Source: Rhodopseudomonas palustris
GTDB lineage: Bacteria > Pseudomonadota > Alphaproteobacteria > Rhizobiales > Xanthobacteraceae
Reading direction: 5' to 3'
Assembly: GCF_003226555.1 (NCBI RefSeq)
Contig: NZ_QKQS01000001.1
Location: 142,611-206,610, forward strand
DNA: 64,000 bases
Position 1 is the stretch's first letter. Every line of letters starts with the position of its first letter. The translations under genes were made by a program, and so were the position numbers. Positions 1-8,190 of this stretch are shown in pieces. The notes beneath the pieces are model-generated. The model was given only the letters and a program-made list of their open reading frames with translations. It was not told the origin of the DNA and did no database searches.

Positions 1-475
1 CGCGGCCGGCGGCGGAGCGGCTGATCGCGATGCGGCTGCCCGTGGTCGAATGCAGACCGAGCGCGTGCGCCGCGCGGGCGACTTCGAGATAGACCAGATG
101 GAAGCGGTCCGGAATCAGGAAGCCGACGGTGCCGGGAATCTGCTCGGAGACTTCCTGCAGCCGCGACCGGATCAGATTGCGCAGTTGCAGGCCGCGCGTC
201 ATCGACGTGCTCATCGCGACGGCGCTGGGCCCGATCCGGTACTTCTGATCGCGCGGCAGATACACGAGCTGGCCCATCCGGGTCAGCGTGTGGGTGAGCC
301 GCGACACCGTCGAGCGCGGCAAGCCGCAGCGGTTGGAAATCTCTAAGTTGCCGAGCCGAACGTCGTGCCCCTCGAAGCAGCGCAGCACGTCGAAGGCGCG
401 CGACACCACCTGAATCACGTCACCGTCACCGGCCACATCCCCTTGCCTGCAAAGTCGTTCCGAGCGTCGTCCCAT
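1..475 (-). CDS. IclR-family transcriptional regulator (3' part outside window)
   Basis: This is a DNA-binding repressor or activator of the IclR type, cut by the window edge. About 158 residues are visible. After a short polar N-terminus there is a winged-helix domain at roughly residues 20-85, with the pattern LEISNRCGLPRSTVSRLTHT as recognition helix. The start of the effector-binding domain follows. I chose ATG at 475 because AGGA lies 9 bases upstream and the frame is open from there. It is divergent from the biotinyl protein/TRAP operon starting at 744, and an IclR-like palindrome lies between them. The natural inference is local, effector-controlled regulation of that operon. The effector cannot be deduced. 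Confidence 0.88.
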   Translation of the reverse strand, partial: MGRRSERLCRQGDVAGDGDVIQVVSRAFDVLRCFEGHDVRLGNLEISNRCGLPRSTVSRLTHTLTRMGQLVYLPRDQKYRIGPSAVAMSTSMTRGLQLRNLIRSRLQEVSEQIPGTVGFLIPDRFHLVYLEVARAAHALGLHSTTGSRIAISRSAAGR

Positions 476-573
476 GTCTTTTTGTCCTGCGTGGTTATGA
501 TGCTCGATGCTCCGAGAGCACTCACTTATTCCTACCCGGAGCACCTTAGGTTTCTTGGTTTTTGTTTCGCTCC

Positions 574-590
574 GCGGAATATAATTCCGC
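574..590. promoter_or_regulatory. Candidate IclR-type operator
   Basis: GCGGAAT-ATA-ATTCCGC is a perfect 7+3+7 inverted repeat in the 268-base divergent gap (476-743). Its core, GGAA-N5-TTCC, has the same spacing as the E. coli IclR palindrome as I remember it. It lies 99 bases upstream of the divergent regulator start and 154 bases upstream of the biotinyl protein. No other convincing palindrome was noticed in this gap. Function is inferred. Confidence 0.5.
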
Positions 591-743
591 TTGAAGACAA
601 AGCTACATCAGGCAAATTGTCTCGACAACATCGACGGGCCTCGCGCAACGCCCCACGCATGACCACTCGGCGCAAGATTTTTGGCATCAGCCGCAGCAGC
701 GGAACCGGGCGCCCGGCAAAAACAACACAATGGAGGAACACCG

Positions 744-965
744 ATGGCCGAGATCAAGATCGTCACCGAAGTCGCCGGCCGCGTCTGTGCCCTGCCGCTG
801 TCGATCGGCGACGGCGTCGGAGAAGGTGACGACATCGCCTTTGTGGAGGCGATGAAAATGGAGATTCCGGTCGCCTCGCCCGCCGACGGAACCTTGAAGG
901 CGCTACACGTCGCGCTCGACGATGTCGTCGCCGAGGGCCAGCTGGTGGCGGTGATCGAAAGCTGA
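744..965 (+). CDS. Stand-alone biotinyl carrier protein (biotin/lipoyl attachment domain)
   Basis: A 73-residue protein that is only a biotinyl domain. The biotinylation motif EAMKM is central (Lys at about 36), flanked by the usual beta-hairpin repeats (AGRVCALPLSIGDGV and ADGTLKALHVALDDVV). In larger enzymes this domain carries carboxybiotin between carboxylase and carboxyltransferase sites. Here no biotin carboxylase or carboxyltransferase is nearby. A good ribosome binding site (TGGAGGA, 731-737) supports ATG 744. It precedes a TAXI-TRAP transporter by 188 bases in the same direction. It may serve a carboxylase encoded elsewhere. A lipoyl role is less likely because the motif is M-K-M. 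Confidence 0.9.
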   Translation: MAEIKIVTEVAGRVCALPLSIGDGVGEGDDIAFVEAMKMEIPVASPADGTLKALHVALDDVVAEGQLVAVIES

Positions 966-1153
966 AATCACTTTGCGAGCATCCCGGACCATCGTGCACG
1001 TCATGCGCGATGTCGGGACGTAATGTCGCATCGGGTAACGGCGATGTCGTGTGCAGACAATCGCGGCATCGCCGTTGCCATCACCTCGCGGCGATGACAT
1101 GCTCCCCTGATAACAAAGCAATCCGCAAAGCGGATGCGTTCGGGGAGAGAGAC

Positions 1154-2314
1154 ATGACGGGACGTTCCGTTCCGCTCGCGGCATTCGCCGTGGGCTGCGC
1201 GCTGATCGGCACAACCATTGCGCGCGCCAACGACATCAAACTACCAGCCACGATGGCGTTCACCGCTTACGACACCGGCACCGCCGGTTTCAACATCGCG
1301 GTCGCGGTCGGCAAGATGATGAAGGACAAGCACGGCACCGACGTGCGGGTGCTGCCGGCCGGTAACGACGTCGCGCGGCTGGCGCCGCTCCGGGCCGGTC
1401 GCGCCCAGCTCGCCTGGATGGGATCTGGCACTTACTTCGCGCAGGAAGGCGTGTTCGAGTTCGGCGCCAAGGAATGGGGTCCGCAGGCGTTGCAGATCAC
1501 GCTGAGCGTGATCGACTGCAACGGCTCGTCGCTCGGCGTCGCCGCCGACACCGGCGTCAAGGAGATCAAGGATCTGCGCGGCAAGCGCGTCGGCTTCGTG
1601 GTCGGCTCGCCGGCGCTCAACCAGAACGCACTCGGCATCTTGGCCTATGGCGGCCTGACCAAGGACGACGTCAAGATCGTCGAATTCGCCAGCTACGGCG
1701 CGATGTGGAAGGGGCTGGTCAACAACGACGTCGACGCCGCCTTCGGCACCACCATCACCGGCCCGGCGCGGGAGGCCGAGAACTCGCCGCGCGGCCTGAT
1801 CTGGCCGCCGATGCCGCACGCCGACAAGGCGGCGTGGGAGCGAGTCAAGAAGGTCGCGCCGTTCTTCAATCCGGCGATGTCGAGCTGCGGCGCCGCGCAT
1901 CAGCCGGGCAAACCGATCGAACTGTCGAACTACCCCTACCCGATCGCCACTGTCTACGCGACGCAATCACCCGATCAGGTGTATTCGATCACCAAGGCGA
2001 TGATCGTCGATTACGACGCCTACAAGGACAATGCCCCCGGCGCCACCGGCCTTGCGGTGAAGACCCAGACGATGAAATGGGTGGTGCCGTTCCATCCCGG
2101 CGCCGTGAAGGCCCTCAAGGAAGCCGGACAATGGAGCGCCGAAGATCAGACGCATAACGACGGACTGATCAAGCGCCAGGAGGTGCTCGCCGCAGCGTGG
2201 AAGCAATATGCGGCCGCGGCTCCGTCCGGCGATCAGGAATTCCGCGACGGCTGGATGACGGCGCGTGCGGCGGCGTTGAAACGCGCCGGCCTGCCGAACG
2301 GCTTCGAACAGTAA
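1154..2314 (+). CDS. TAXI-family TRAP transporter solute-binding protein
   Basis: A periplasmic binding protein of 386 residues that captures a small carboxylate-type ligand for the TRAP permease immediately downstream. It has a Sec-type signal peptide (about residues 1-25, ending near ARA-N). A TAXI/NMT1-like fold follows, with the early 'TGTAGFNIAVAVGKMMKD' stretch and the central 'DLRGKRVGFVVGSPA' typical of the family. ATG 1154 follows a purine-rich GGGGAGAGAGAC. The open frame extends upstream to 1010, but that part has no signal-peptide character. The stop is 26 bases before the permease gene, so the two are almost certainly co-transcribed. The ligand is unknown. Confidence 0.92.
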   Translation: MTGRSVPLAAFAVGCALIGTTIARANDIKLPATMAFTAYDTGTAGFNIAVAVGKMMKDKHGTDVRVLPAGNDVARLAPLRAGRAQLAWMGSGTYFAQEGVFEFGAKEWGPQALQITLSVIDCNGSSLGVAADTGVKEIKDLRGKRVGFVVGSPALNQNALGILAYGGLTKDDVKIVEFASYGAMWKGLVNNDVDAAFGTTITGPAREAENSPRGLIWPPMPHADKAAWERVKKVAPFFNPAMSSCGAAHQPGKPIELSNYPYPIATVYATQSPDQVYSITKAMIVDYDAYKDNAPGATGLAVKTQTMKWVVPFHPGAVKALKEAGQWSAEDQTHNDGLIKRQEVLAAAWKQYAAAAPSGDQEFRDGWMTARAAALKRAGLPNGFEQ

Positions 2315-2340
2315 CGCGTCGCCGCACCGGGGACATCGCC

Positions 2341-4407
2341 ATGCGTGCTGCTGAATCCGCCGCCCGCCCGACCAGGCGGATCGTGCTCGACGATCCGCAT
2401 TCGGTCGACAACATGCAGGAAGCCGAAGTCACGCGGGTGCGCAGCCTGCATGGCTTCTGGCGTTGGGCTCTGGTGGTCGCCGCGGCGGCCACCATCCTGC
2501 TGTGCATCAACCAGCAGTTCTCGCTGCGCTTCTTCGTCGGCTACACCCAGCTCAACACGGAGTATTTCTATCTCCTGATCGCGCTGATGCTGCCGTTCAC
2601 CTTCCTGATCTTCCCGGCGTCGCCGACGGCGCGGCTCGATCGCGTTCCGCTGTACGACGTCGCGCTGTTTCTGCTCACGATCGGCGCGGCGCTGGTGCTG
2701 ATGAGCACCATCCGCAAAGCGGCGGAGGCCGGATGGGAATTTGGCGGCGCGCCGACCCACGTCTTCGTCGCAGGCCTCGTGATGTGGGCGCTGCTGATGG
2801 AGGCGCTGCGGCGCACCGGCGGCTGGAGCCTGCTGCTCTGCATCTTCCCGTTCACGGTGTATCCGCTGTTCGCCGGCGCCCGCTGGCTCGGCCCGCTCGG
2901 CGGCTCGCAGTCGACGCTGGAGCAGGCCACCGCCTATCACGTGCTGTCCGGCGAGAGCCTGCTCGGGATTCCGATCCAGGCCTTCGCCGACACCGTTATC
3001 GGCTTTCTGGTGTTCGGCACCGCGCTGATGCTGACCGGCGCCGGGAAGTTCTTCATCAATCTGGCGTTCGCGATCTGCGGCACGTTCCGCGGCGGCGCCG
3101 CCAAGGTCTGCATCTTCGCCTCGGCGCTGCTCGGCATGATGTCGGGCTCGATCATCTCCAACGTGCTGACCGCCGGCACCATGACCATCCCGGTGATGAA
3201 GAAGAGCGGCTTCCGGGCGTCCTACGCGGGGGCGATCGAGGCCTGCGCCTCGACCGGCGCCGTGCTGGCGCCGCCGGTGATGGGCGCCACCGCCTTCGTG
3301 ATCGCGCAGTTCCTCAACGTGTCCTACGCCGAGGTCGCGCTGGCGGCGATCGGGCCGGCGGCGCTGTACTACATCGGCCTATTCATGCAGGTCGATGCCT
3401 ACGCGGCGCGGCACGGACTCGAGGGCATCCCGCGCTCGGAACTGCCCAGCCTGTGGCAGACGCTGAAGGAGGGCTGGTACTACGCCTTCGTGATCGCGCT
3501 GCTGGTGGTGATGCTGCTGTATTTCAAGCGCGAGAGCCACGCGCCGTTCTACGCCACCGCGCTGCTGCTGGTGCTCAACCAGATCTTCTCCAAGGACACC
3601 CGCTGGACCGCGGGCAGCATCGTCCGCTTCCTCGAAGTCAACGGCCGCACCTTCGTCGAGCTGATCGGCATCCTGGCCGGCTGCGGCCTGTTGATCGGCG
3701 CGTTCTCGATGACCGGGGTGATCTCGAGCCTCGCCGCCGACCTGCTGCGGCTCGCCGGCGACAACGCCTTCCTGCTGCTGGGGATGTGCGCGATCACCAG
3801 CCTGATCCTCGGCCTCGGCCTCACCACCACCGCCTGCTACATCTTCCTGGCGATCCTGGTGGCGCCGGCGCTGGAGAAGCTCGGGCTGAACCGGATGGCG
3901 GTACACATGTTCATCTTCTATTGGGGCATGCTGTCGTCGATCACGCCGCCGGTCGCGATCGCCTCGTTCGCCGCCGCCGGCATCGCCGGTTCGCCGGCGA
4001 TGAAGACGGGCTGGGAATCGATGTGGGTCGGCAGCATCATCTACTTCATCCCGTTCTTCTTCGTGATGAACCCGGCGCTGGTGCTGCAGGGCCCGAGTCC
4101 GTATCTGGCGGCCATCGGCCTGCTCGGGATCGCGGCGCTCGGCACGGTGTGCATCTGCGGCGGCATCCAGGGCTATCAGGTCGGCATCGGCGATCTGCGC
4201 CGCGCCGGCGCGCTGGAATGGCCGCTGCGCGTGGCATTGGTGATCGGCGGCTTCGTGCTGGCGACGCCGGGCGGCGGCATCAATCCGCTGTCGCAGATGC
4301 AGATCACGTCGCTCGGTCTCTGCCTGCTGGTCCCGACCCTGGCGATCGCCCTGCTGCTGGTCCGCCGCGGCGACGCCCCCAGGCAGGCGGCACGGCCGGT
4401 GTTGTGA
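2341..4407 (+). CDS. TRAP transporter permease, fused small (4TM) and large (12TM) subunits
   Basis: A 688-residue inner-membrane protein that moves the TAXI-bound substrate inward using a cation gradient. About 50 soluble N-terminal residues are followed by a DctQ-like membrane part (about 45-230) and a DctM-like part (about 230-600). The DctM-like part has the conserved glycine-rich stretches SALLGMMSGSIISNVLTAGTM-like and LGLGLTTTACYI. Extra C-terminal helices reach about 680. Such fusions are usual for TAXI systems. ATG 2341 was chosen because it follows the binding-protein gene directly. The frame is open further upstream, but only by overlapping that gene. Confidence 0.93.
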   Translation: MRAAESAARPTRRIVLDDPHSVDNMQEAEVTRVRSLHGFWRWALVVAAAATILLCINQQFSLRFFVGYTQLNTEYFYLLIALMLPFTFLIFPASPTARLDRVPLYDVALFLLTIGAALVLMSTIRKAAEAGWEFGGAPTHVFVAGLVMWALLMEALRRTGGWSLLLCIFPFTVYPLFAGARWLGPLGGSQSTLEQATAYHVLSGESLLGIPIQAFADTVIGFLVFGTALMLTGAGKFFINLAFAICGTFRGGAAKVCIFASALLGMMSGSIISNVLTAGTMTIPVMKKSGFRASYAGAIEACASTGAVLAPPVMGATAFVIAQFLNVSYAEVALAAIGPAALYYIGLFMQVDAYAARHGLEGIPRSELPSLWQTLKEGWYYAFVIALLVVMLLYFKRESHAPFYATALLLVLNQIFSKDTRWTAGSIVRFLEVNGRTFVELIGILAGCGLLIGAFSMTGVISSLAADLLRLAGDNAFLLLGMCAITSLILGLGLTTTACYIFLAILVAPALEKLGLNRMAVHMFIFYWGMLSSITPPVAIASFAAAGIAGSPAMKTGWESMWVGSIIYFIPFFFVMNPALVLQGPSPYLAAIGLLGIAALGTVCICGGIQGYQVGIGDLRRAGALEWPLRVALVIGGFVLATPGGGINPLSQMQITSLGLCLLVPTLAIALLLVRRGDAPRQAARPVL

Positions 4408-4417
4408 GGACGATTGC

Positions 4418-4441
4418 GACGGCGGGCCCCTGCCCGCCGTC
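4418..4441 (+). terminator. Hairpin terminator after the TRAP operon
   Basis: Perfect 10-bp stem GACGGCGGGC / GCCCGCCGTC with a CCCT loop, starting 11 bases after the permease stop. It is followed by GTTCAAATTTC, which is only weakly T-rich. Its position and strength suggest the transcript ends here. Confidence 0.65.
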
Positions 4442-4513
4442 GTTCAAATTTCACTGGACTTGCTACACGCACTGATTGAGCATCCTGGCGTTTCAACACC
4501 AAGGAGCTTTGCA

Positions 4514-5068
4514 ATGCAGCGTGTATTGGAAGTCACTTCGGTTGATCTCAGCCTGGTCAAGACCAAGCCACCGCAGATCCACATCGTCAGCCACGGCACC
4601 GTGCCGACCTCCGGATGGAAGCATCCGCGGCTGTCGCCGTGGTTCTACATCCGGCCGCCGGACGACGGCATTCAGGACTTCGACTTTGTCGCCGATGCCC
4701 CGACCGGAATCGTGCTGCCGATCATCACCACGGTCGTCGCCGAAGCCACCATTCCGCGCGATCCCGAGGATTATTGGGGGCCGGGCAAGGCGCTTCGCGG
4801 CGTCCGCATCCATGCCCGCAGCAACACCAAGGAAGCGAGCTTCAATTTAGCCGAGGATCTCGCCCAGGCGATCTCGCTATTTCGCGGCGACGACGATCCG
4901 ATTCCGTGGCTGATCGTCACGGCGACGGCGTCCGACTGCGATCTGACCGGCAAGGTGCTCCGCGTCTATCACACCGGCGACGTGCTCGACACAGGCTATC
5001 AAACCGACCGCGGCAATATCGAGCTCGATCCCAGGACCGAGCGTGTCGTCCGGGTGTGGTGCGGCTGA
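4514..5068 (+). CDS. Conserved hypothetical protein, 184 residues
   Basis: I do not recognise this family. The predicted protein is soluble, without signal peptide or membrane segment. It is rich in beta-prone stretches and ends in WCG. Noticeable patterns are IHIVSHGTVPTSGWKHPRL (about residues 21-39) and DDDPIPWLIVTATASDCDLTG near residue 130. The start is well supported by AAGGAG at 4501-4506. It is isolated between a terminator and the convergent DUF35 gene, so it probably has its own promoter in 4442-4500. Confidence 0.8.
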   Translation: MQRVLEVTSVDLSLVKTKPPQIHIVSHGTVPTSGWKHPRLSPWFYIRPPDDGIQDFDFVADAPTGIVLPIITTVVAEATIPRDPEDYWGPGKALRGVRIHARSNTKEASFNLAEDLAQAISLFRGDDDPIPWLIVTATASDCDLTGKVLRVYHTGDVLDTGYQTDRGNIELDPRTERVVRVWCG

Positions 5069-5084
5069 GCTTCGCGATACGGCG

Positions 5085-5104
5085 GCGGGCACCCTGGTGC
5101 CCGC
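5085..5104. terminator. Putative bidirectional terminator between convergent genes
   Basis: GCGGGCACC / GGTGCCCGC inverted repeat with minimal loop, in the 49-base gap between the 4514-5068 gene and the convergent DUF35 gene. There is no clear T-run on either side, so the call rests on symmetry and position. Confidence 0.45.
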
Positions 5105-5117
5105 TTGCCGTGCCGGC

Positions 5118-5483
5118 TCAGCGATCAGCCTTCTCGAAGAACGGCACCAATTGACCGGTGAATTGCGTAAAGCCGGCGTGCACGCGATCTCCGATCGCCA
5201 GATCGGCCGCGCCATGGGCCATCATCCGAAACCCTTCCGCGCAATCGACCAGCACGATCTTGAACGGCACGTGTGCCCGCGCCTCGGCCGTCGCCGCGCG
5301 GTGCACCAGAGTCGCGGCGCAGACCACGCCGTCGCCGCTCGCAACCAGCGTGGTCAGGTCCTCGCTGCCGCAGGCCGCGCAGAACTCGCGGCGGAAATAC
5401 TGCACCGCGCCGCAACCGCCGCAGCGCTGATACGCAATCTTCGGTTCACCGCAGATCCAATCGGGCATCGCCATCTCGCTCAT
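5118..5483 (-). CDS. DUF35 (rubredoxin-like Zn ribbon + OB fold) acyl-CoA-associated protein
   Basis: A 121-residue partner protein of thiolase-fold enzymes. The N-terminal zinc ribbon has Cys21-x2-Cys24 and Cys35-x2-Cys38. The rest is an OB-fold that in characterised cases contacts the CoA moiety. The start overlaps the stop of the upstream thiolase gene (ATGA at 5480-5483), showing tight translational coupling. Proteins of this family form obligate complexes with thiolase-like enzymes, including steroid side-chain retro-aldolases (ChsH2 DUF35 domain with Ltp2). I infer a complex with the adjacent 5480-6616 product. Confidence 0.9.
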   Translation of the reverse strand: MSEMAMPDWICGEPKIAYQRCGGCGAVQYFRREFCAACGSEDLTTLVASGDGVVCAATLVHRAATAEARAHVPFKIVLVDCAEGFRMMAHGAADLAIGDRVHAGFTQFTGQLVPFFEKADR

Positions 5484-6616
5484 CGCACCCGCTCCAGGAT
5501 CATGCTGACATGCGACGACAGCACGCCGCCGTCGCCGTGCAGCAGCGCCAGCGACGCATCGCGCACCTGACGGTCGCCGGCCCGGCCCGTCATCTGCAGA
5601 TGGGTCTCGACCAGATGCGCCATCGCGCCGCCGACGCCGCAATGGCCGTAAGACAGCAGGCCGCCATGGGTGTTCAACGGCATCGCGCCGTCGCGCGAGA
5701 AATATCCGTCACGCGCCCGCACCGCCGCCTCGCCGCGCGCGGCGAGCCCGAGGTCTTCGAGCAGCATCAACAGCGTGATGGTGAAGCTGTCGTACACCGC
5801 GGCGTACTTGACGTCGGACACCGCGGCGCCGCTCGCCGCCCAGGCGCGCGCGATCGACTGCTCGGCGCCGGACGGCCCTTCGGCCGGCATCGCGGTGACG
5901 TGCTGATGGGTGTGGGCCTGGCCGCAACCGCGCACCTGGATGCGATGTTCGGTGGTCGGCTCAGCGCTGATTACCAGCGCGGCGCCGCCGTCGGACACCG
6001 GGCAGCAATCGAGCAGCTTCAGCGGCGAAGCGATCGGCTTCGACGCCATCACCTCGGCGACACTGATCGGCTCGTGAAACTGCGCGCCCGGATGGGTGAG
6101 CGCATGGCTGCGCATCAGCACCGCGAGTTCGGCGAGGTCTTCCTCGCCGACACCGTGGTCGTGCATGTAGCGCGACGCCACCAGGCCGTAATAGGCCGGG
6201 ATGGTCGGCCCGAGCGGCACCTCGTAGAGCGGATGGCCGACCTGGGCCAGCGCCTGCACCGAGGCATCGCGGCTCTGTCCGGTCAGCCGGTTCTCGCCAC
6301 CAATGACGAGGATGTTCCTGGCAGCCCCGCTCTCGACCAGCTGATGCGCCAGCATCGCCATCGCCATGCCGGTGGCACCGCCGACCTGCACCGCGTGGCA
6401 ATAGCTCGGTCGGATGCCGAAATGCTCGGCGAACACCGTCGCCAGCATGATGTGCGGCATCGTAGTCGAATAGCCGCACAGCAGCCCGTCGATATCGCCG
6501 CGCTTCAGCCCAGCATCCGCCATCGCCGCCTCCGCCGCCTCGCGCATCAAAGACAGCGTGGTCGAACCCTCGATCTTGCCGAACCGCGTGAGGCCGACGC
6601 CGGTGATGTAGCTCAT
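5480..6616 (-). CDS. Thiolase-superfamily protein lacking the catalytic Cys (Ltp2/SCP2-like, possible retro-aldolase)
   Basis: A 378-residue thiolase-fold protein. Where true thiolases have the nucleophilic Cys (N-A-C-A-T-G in the neighbour at 11021-12190), this one reads V-G-G-A-T-G, with Gly80 at the Cys position. The usual catalytic His of 'HDCFT' is Tyr275 (YDSFT), and the residue before the GH motif is Tyr323 (SYGHCG). Two tyrosines in these positions are what I recall for the Ltp2-DUF35 steroid side-chain aldolase. A retro-aldol cleavage of a beta-hydroxyacyl-CoA is therefore more likely than thiolysis. ATG 6616 starts the conserved MSYITGVGLTRFGK. The alternative is a non-catalytic lipid-transfer protein. 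Confidence 0.85.
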   Translation of the reverse strand: MSYITGVGLTRFGKIEGSTTLSLMREAAEAAMADAGLKRGDIDGLLCGYSTTMPHIMLATVFAEHFGIRPSYCHAVQVGGATGMAMAMLAHQLVESGAARNILVIGGENRLTGQSRDASVQALAQVGHPLYEVPLGPTIPAYYGLVASRYMHDHGVGEEDLAELAVLMRSHALTHPGAQFHEPISVAEVMASKPIASPLKLLDCCPVSDGGAALVISAEPTTEHRIQVRGCGQAHTHQHVTAMPAEGPSGAEQSIARAWAASGAAVSDVKYAAVYDSFTITLLMLLEDLGLAARGEAAVRARDGYFSRDGAMPLNTHGGLLSYGHCGVGGAMAHLVETHLQMTGRAGDRQVRDASLALLHGDGGVLSSHVSMILERVR

Positions 6617-6663
6617 CGGATCACTTCCACTTCGACGCATGCGAGAGAGCAAAACCTATCAAC

Positions 6664-6763
6664 GTCATTCCGGGACGCGCCTCTTGGCGCGGGCCCGGAA
6701 TCCATACTTGCCGAAGGGGGTTATGGATTCCGGGCTCGCCGCTTCGCGGCGCCCCGGAATGAC
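6664..6763. repeat. Interspersed palindromic repeat, family A, copy 1
   Basis: An about 100-base imperfect palindrome. It begins GTCATTCCGGG, ends CCCGGAATGAC, and has an internal GGAATCCAT...ATGGATTCC pair. It sits between the CoA-transferase and thiolase genes (gap 6617-6987). Related copies are at 13329, 15405, 20125 and, interrupted, 21931-22388. Confidence 0.85.
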
Positions 6764-6820
6764 GAACGAGAGAGCGGTGATATCGACGGAGACGATCAGC
6801 ATCGCGCCGACTACAGCGCG

Positions 6821-6924
6821 CTCCCCTCCCCCTTGCGGGGAGGGGTCGGGGGTGGGGGGCCGCGGGCACTGAGCCGGTGGCGAGAGCCCTCACCCCAGCC
6901 CTTTCCCGCAAGCGGGAGAGGGAG
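6821..6924. repeat. Interspersed palindromic repeat, family D, copy 1
   Basis: Two small hairpins in opposite orientation: a CTCCCCTCCCC...GGGGAGGGG unit at 6821-6846 and a CCCTTTCCCGC...GCGGGAGAGGG unit at about 6899-6922. A spacer containing GTCGGGGGTGGGGGG and CCCTCACCCCAG separates them. A related unit occurs at 63951-64000 inside a coding region. Outside this element and family A copy 1, nothing else was seen in 6617-6987. Confidence 0.75.
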
Positions 6925-6987
6925 AACAGACGCTGTGCCGGCAACCCAGCAACGCGATTGAGCAATGCTCCTGCCTGCCTCAACGGC

Positions 6988-8190
6988 TCAGCTCTCCTGC
7001 ATCAACTTCAGCGCCCCGCATTCCGCCAGCGCCGCGATCTCGGCGTCGCCATAGCCCGCCTCGCGCAGCACCTCGGTGCCGTGTTCGCCGAGTCGCGGCG
7101 CGAAGCGTTGGCGTTCGACCTTGGTGGCCGACCAGGTCGCCGACACCTTCATGTCGCGGATCGGGCCTTCGCTCGGGTGCGCGACGACGGGGAAGAAATC
7201 GGTCGCGACCAGATGCGGGTCGTGCAGGATGCTTTCGAGATCGTGCATCTGCATCGCCGGCACATCGGCGGCGTCGAGCAGCATCACCCACTCCTCCGTA
7301 TTCCTGGTCAGGAAGATCCGCGCCAGCTCGGCATAGACCACGTCGATATTCACCGCCCGCCGCGCGAAGCTGGTGTAGCGGTCGTCAGCCAAGAGATCGT
7401 CGCGGCCGACCGCGGTGAGAAAGCTGATCCACTGCTTGTCGTTGTAGACCATCGCACAGATGTAGCCGTCGGCGGTCTGATAGGGCCGGCGGTCCGGCGA
7501 CAGATGCCGGGCGTAGCCGCCGCGGTCGAGCGGCGGCTCATAGGTGAGGCCGCCCATGTGATCGCCCATCACGAAGCTGGCCATCGTCTCGAACATCGGA
7601 ATGTCGAGCCGCTGGCCCTTGCCGGTGCGATCCCGGTGCACCAGCGAGGCGCAGATCGCGCCGACCGCGGTGAGCCCGACGATGCGGTCGACCAGCGCAT
7701 TCGGCACGTAGCGCGGCGTGCCGTCACCGACGCGCGCATTCAGCGCCGGCAGCGCGGTCGCGCCCTGGATCAGATCGTCGTAAGCGGGCTTGGCCGCATA
7801 GGGCCCGTCCTGGCCGAAGCCGAACAGGCCGGCATAGATCAGCCGCGGATTGAGCGGCGCGACGTCGTCATAGCCGAGCCGCAACCGCGCCATCGCCTGT
7901 GGGCGGACGTTGTAGACCAGCACGTCGGCGCGCGCGATCAGCCGCAGCGCGGCGGCGCGGCCGGCGTCGTGCTTGAGGTCGAGGCAGATGCCGCGCTTGT
8001 TGCGGTTGGCATTGAGAAACACCGGCCCCATGCCGGGATGCCGCGCCGGGCCGATCTGCCTTGTGACGTCGCCGTCCGGGGATTCGATCTTGATGACGTC
8101 GGCGCCGTAATCGCCGAGCAGCTGGGTGGCGTAAGGCCCCATCAGCACCGACGTCATGTCGACGATTGTCGTGCCCGCCAGTGGCCCCAT
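6988..8190 (-). CDS. Class III CoA-transferase (CaiB/BaiF/formyl-CoA transferase family)
   Basis: A 400-residue cytoplasmic enzyme that moves CoA between carboxylic acids. It has the family N-terminus (PLAGTTIVDMTSVLMGPYA, then LLGDYGADVIKIE) and NRNKRGICLDLK. The catalytic aspartate lies in the 'KPAYDDLIQGATA' stretch near residue 140-145. The C-terminal LGEHGTEVL motif is typical. It is transcribed divergently from the MaoC-type gene at 8397. It lies upstream of the thiolase/DUF35 pair but is separated from it by two repeat elements. A role in activating a carboxylic acid feeding that pair is inferred. The acid is unknown. Confidence 0.93.
   Translation of the reverse strand: MGPLAGTTIVDMTSVLMGPYATQLLGDYGADVIKIESPDGDVTRQIGPARHPGMGPVFLNANRNKRGICLDLKHDAGRAAALRLIARADVLVYNVRPQAMARLRLGYDDVAPLNPRLIYAGLFGFGQDGPYAAKPAYDDLIQGATALPALNARVGDGTPRYVPNALVDRIVGLTAVGAICASLVHRDRTGKGQRLDIPMFETMASFVMGDHMGGLTYEPPLDRGGYARHLSPDRRPYQTADGYICAMVYNDKQWISFLTAVGRDDLLADDRYTSFARRAVNIDVVYAELARIFLTRNTEEWVMLLDAADVPAMQMHDLESILHDPHLVATDFFPVVAHPSEGPIRDMKVSATWSATKVERQRFAPRLGEHGTEVLREAGYGDAEIAALAECGALKLMQES

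Noticed and set aside
365..829. A 154-codon plus-strand frame across the IclR start and promoter
   Set aside because: It overlaps the regulator start, the operator palindrome and the biotinyl gene in another frame, and has no coding features.
1120..1134. ATCCGC-AAA-GCGGAT hairpin in the TAXI gene leader, considered as a riboswitch or attenuator
   Set aside because: The stem is only 6 bp with no further structure or T-run. It was too weak to call.
1010..1153. Earlier start for the TAXI binding protein
   Set aside because: The extra 48 residues lack signal-peptide character, while ATG 1154 is followed by a proper signal sequence.
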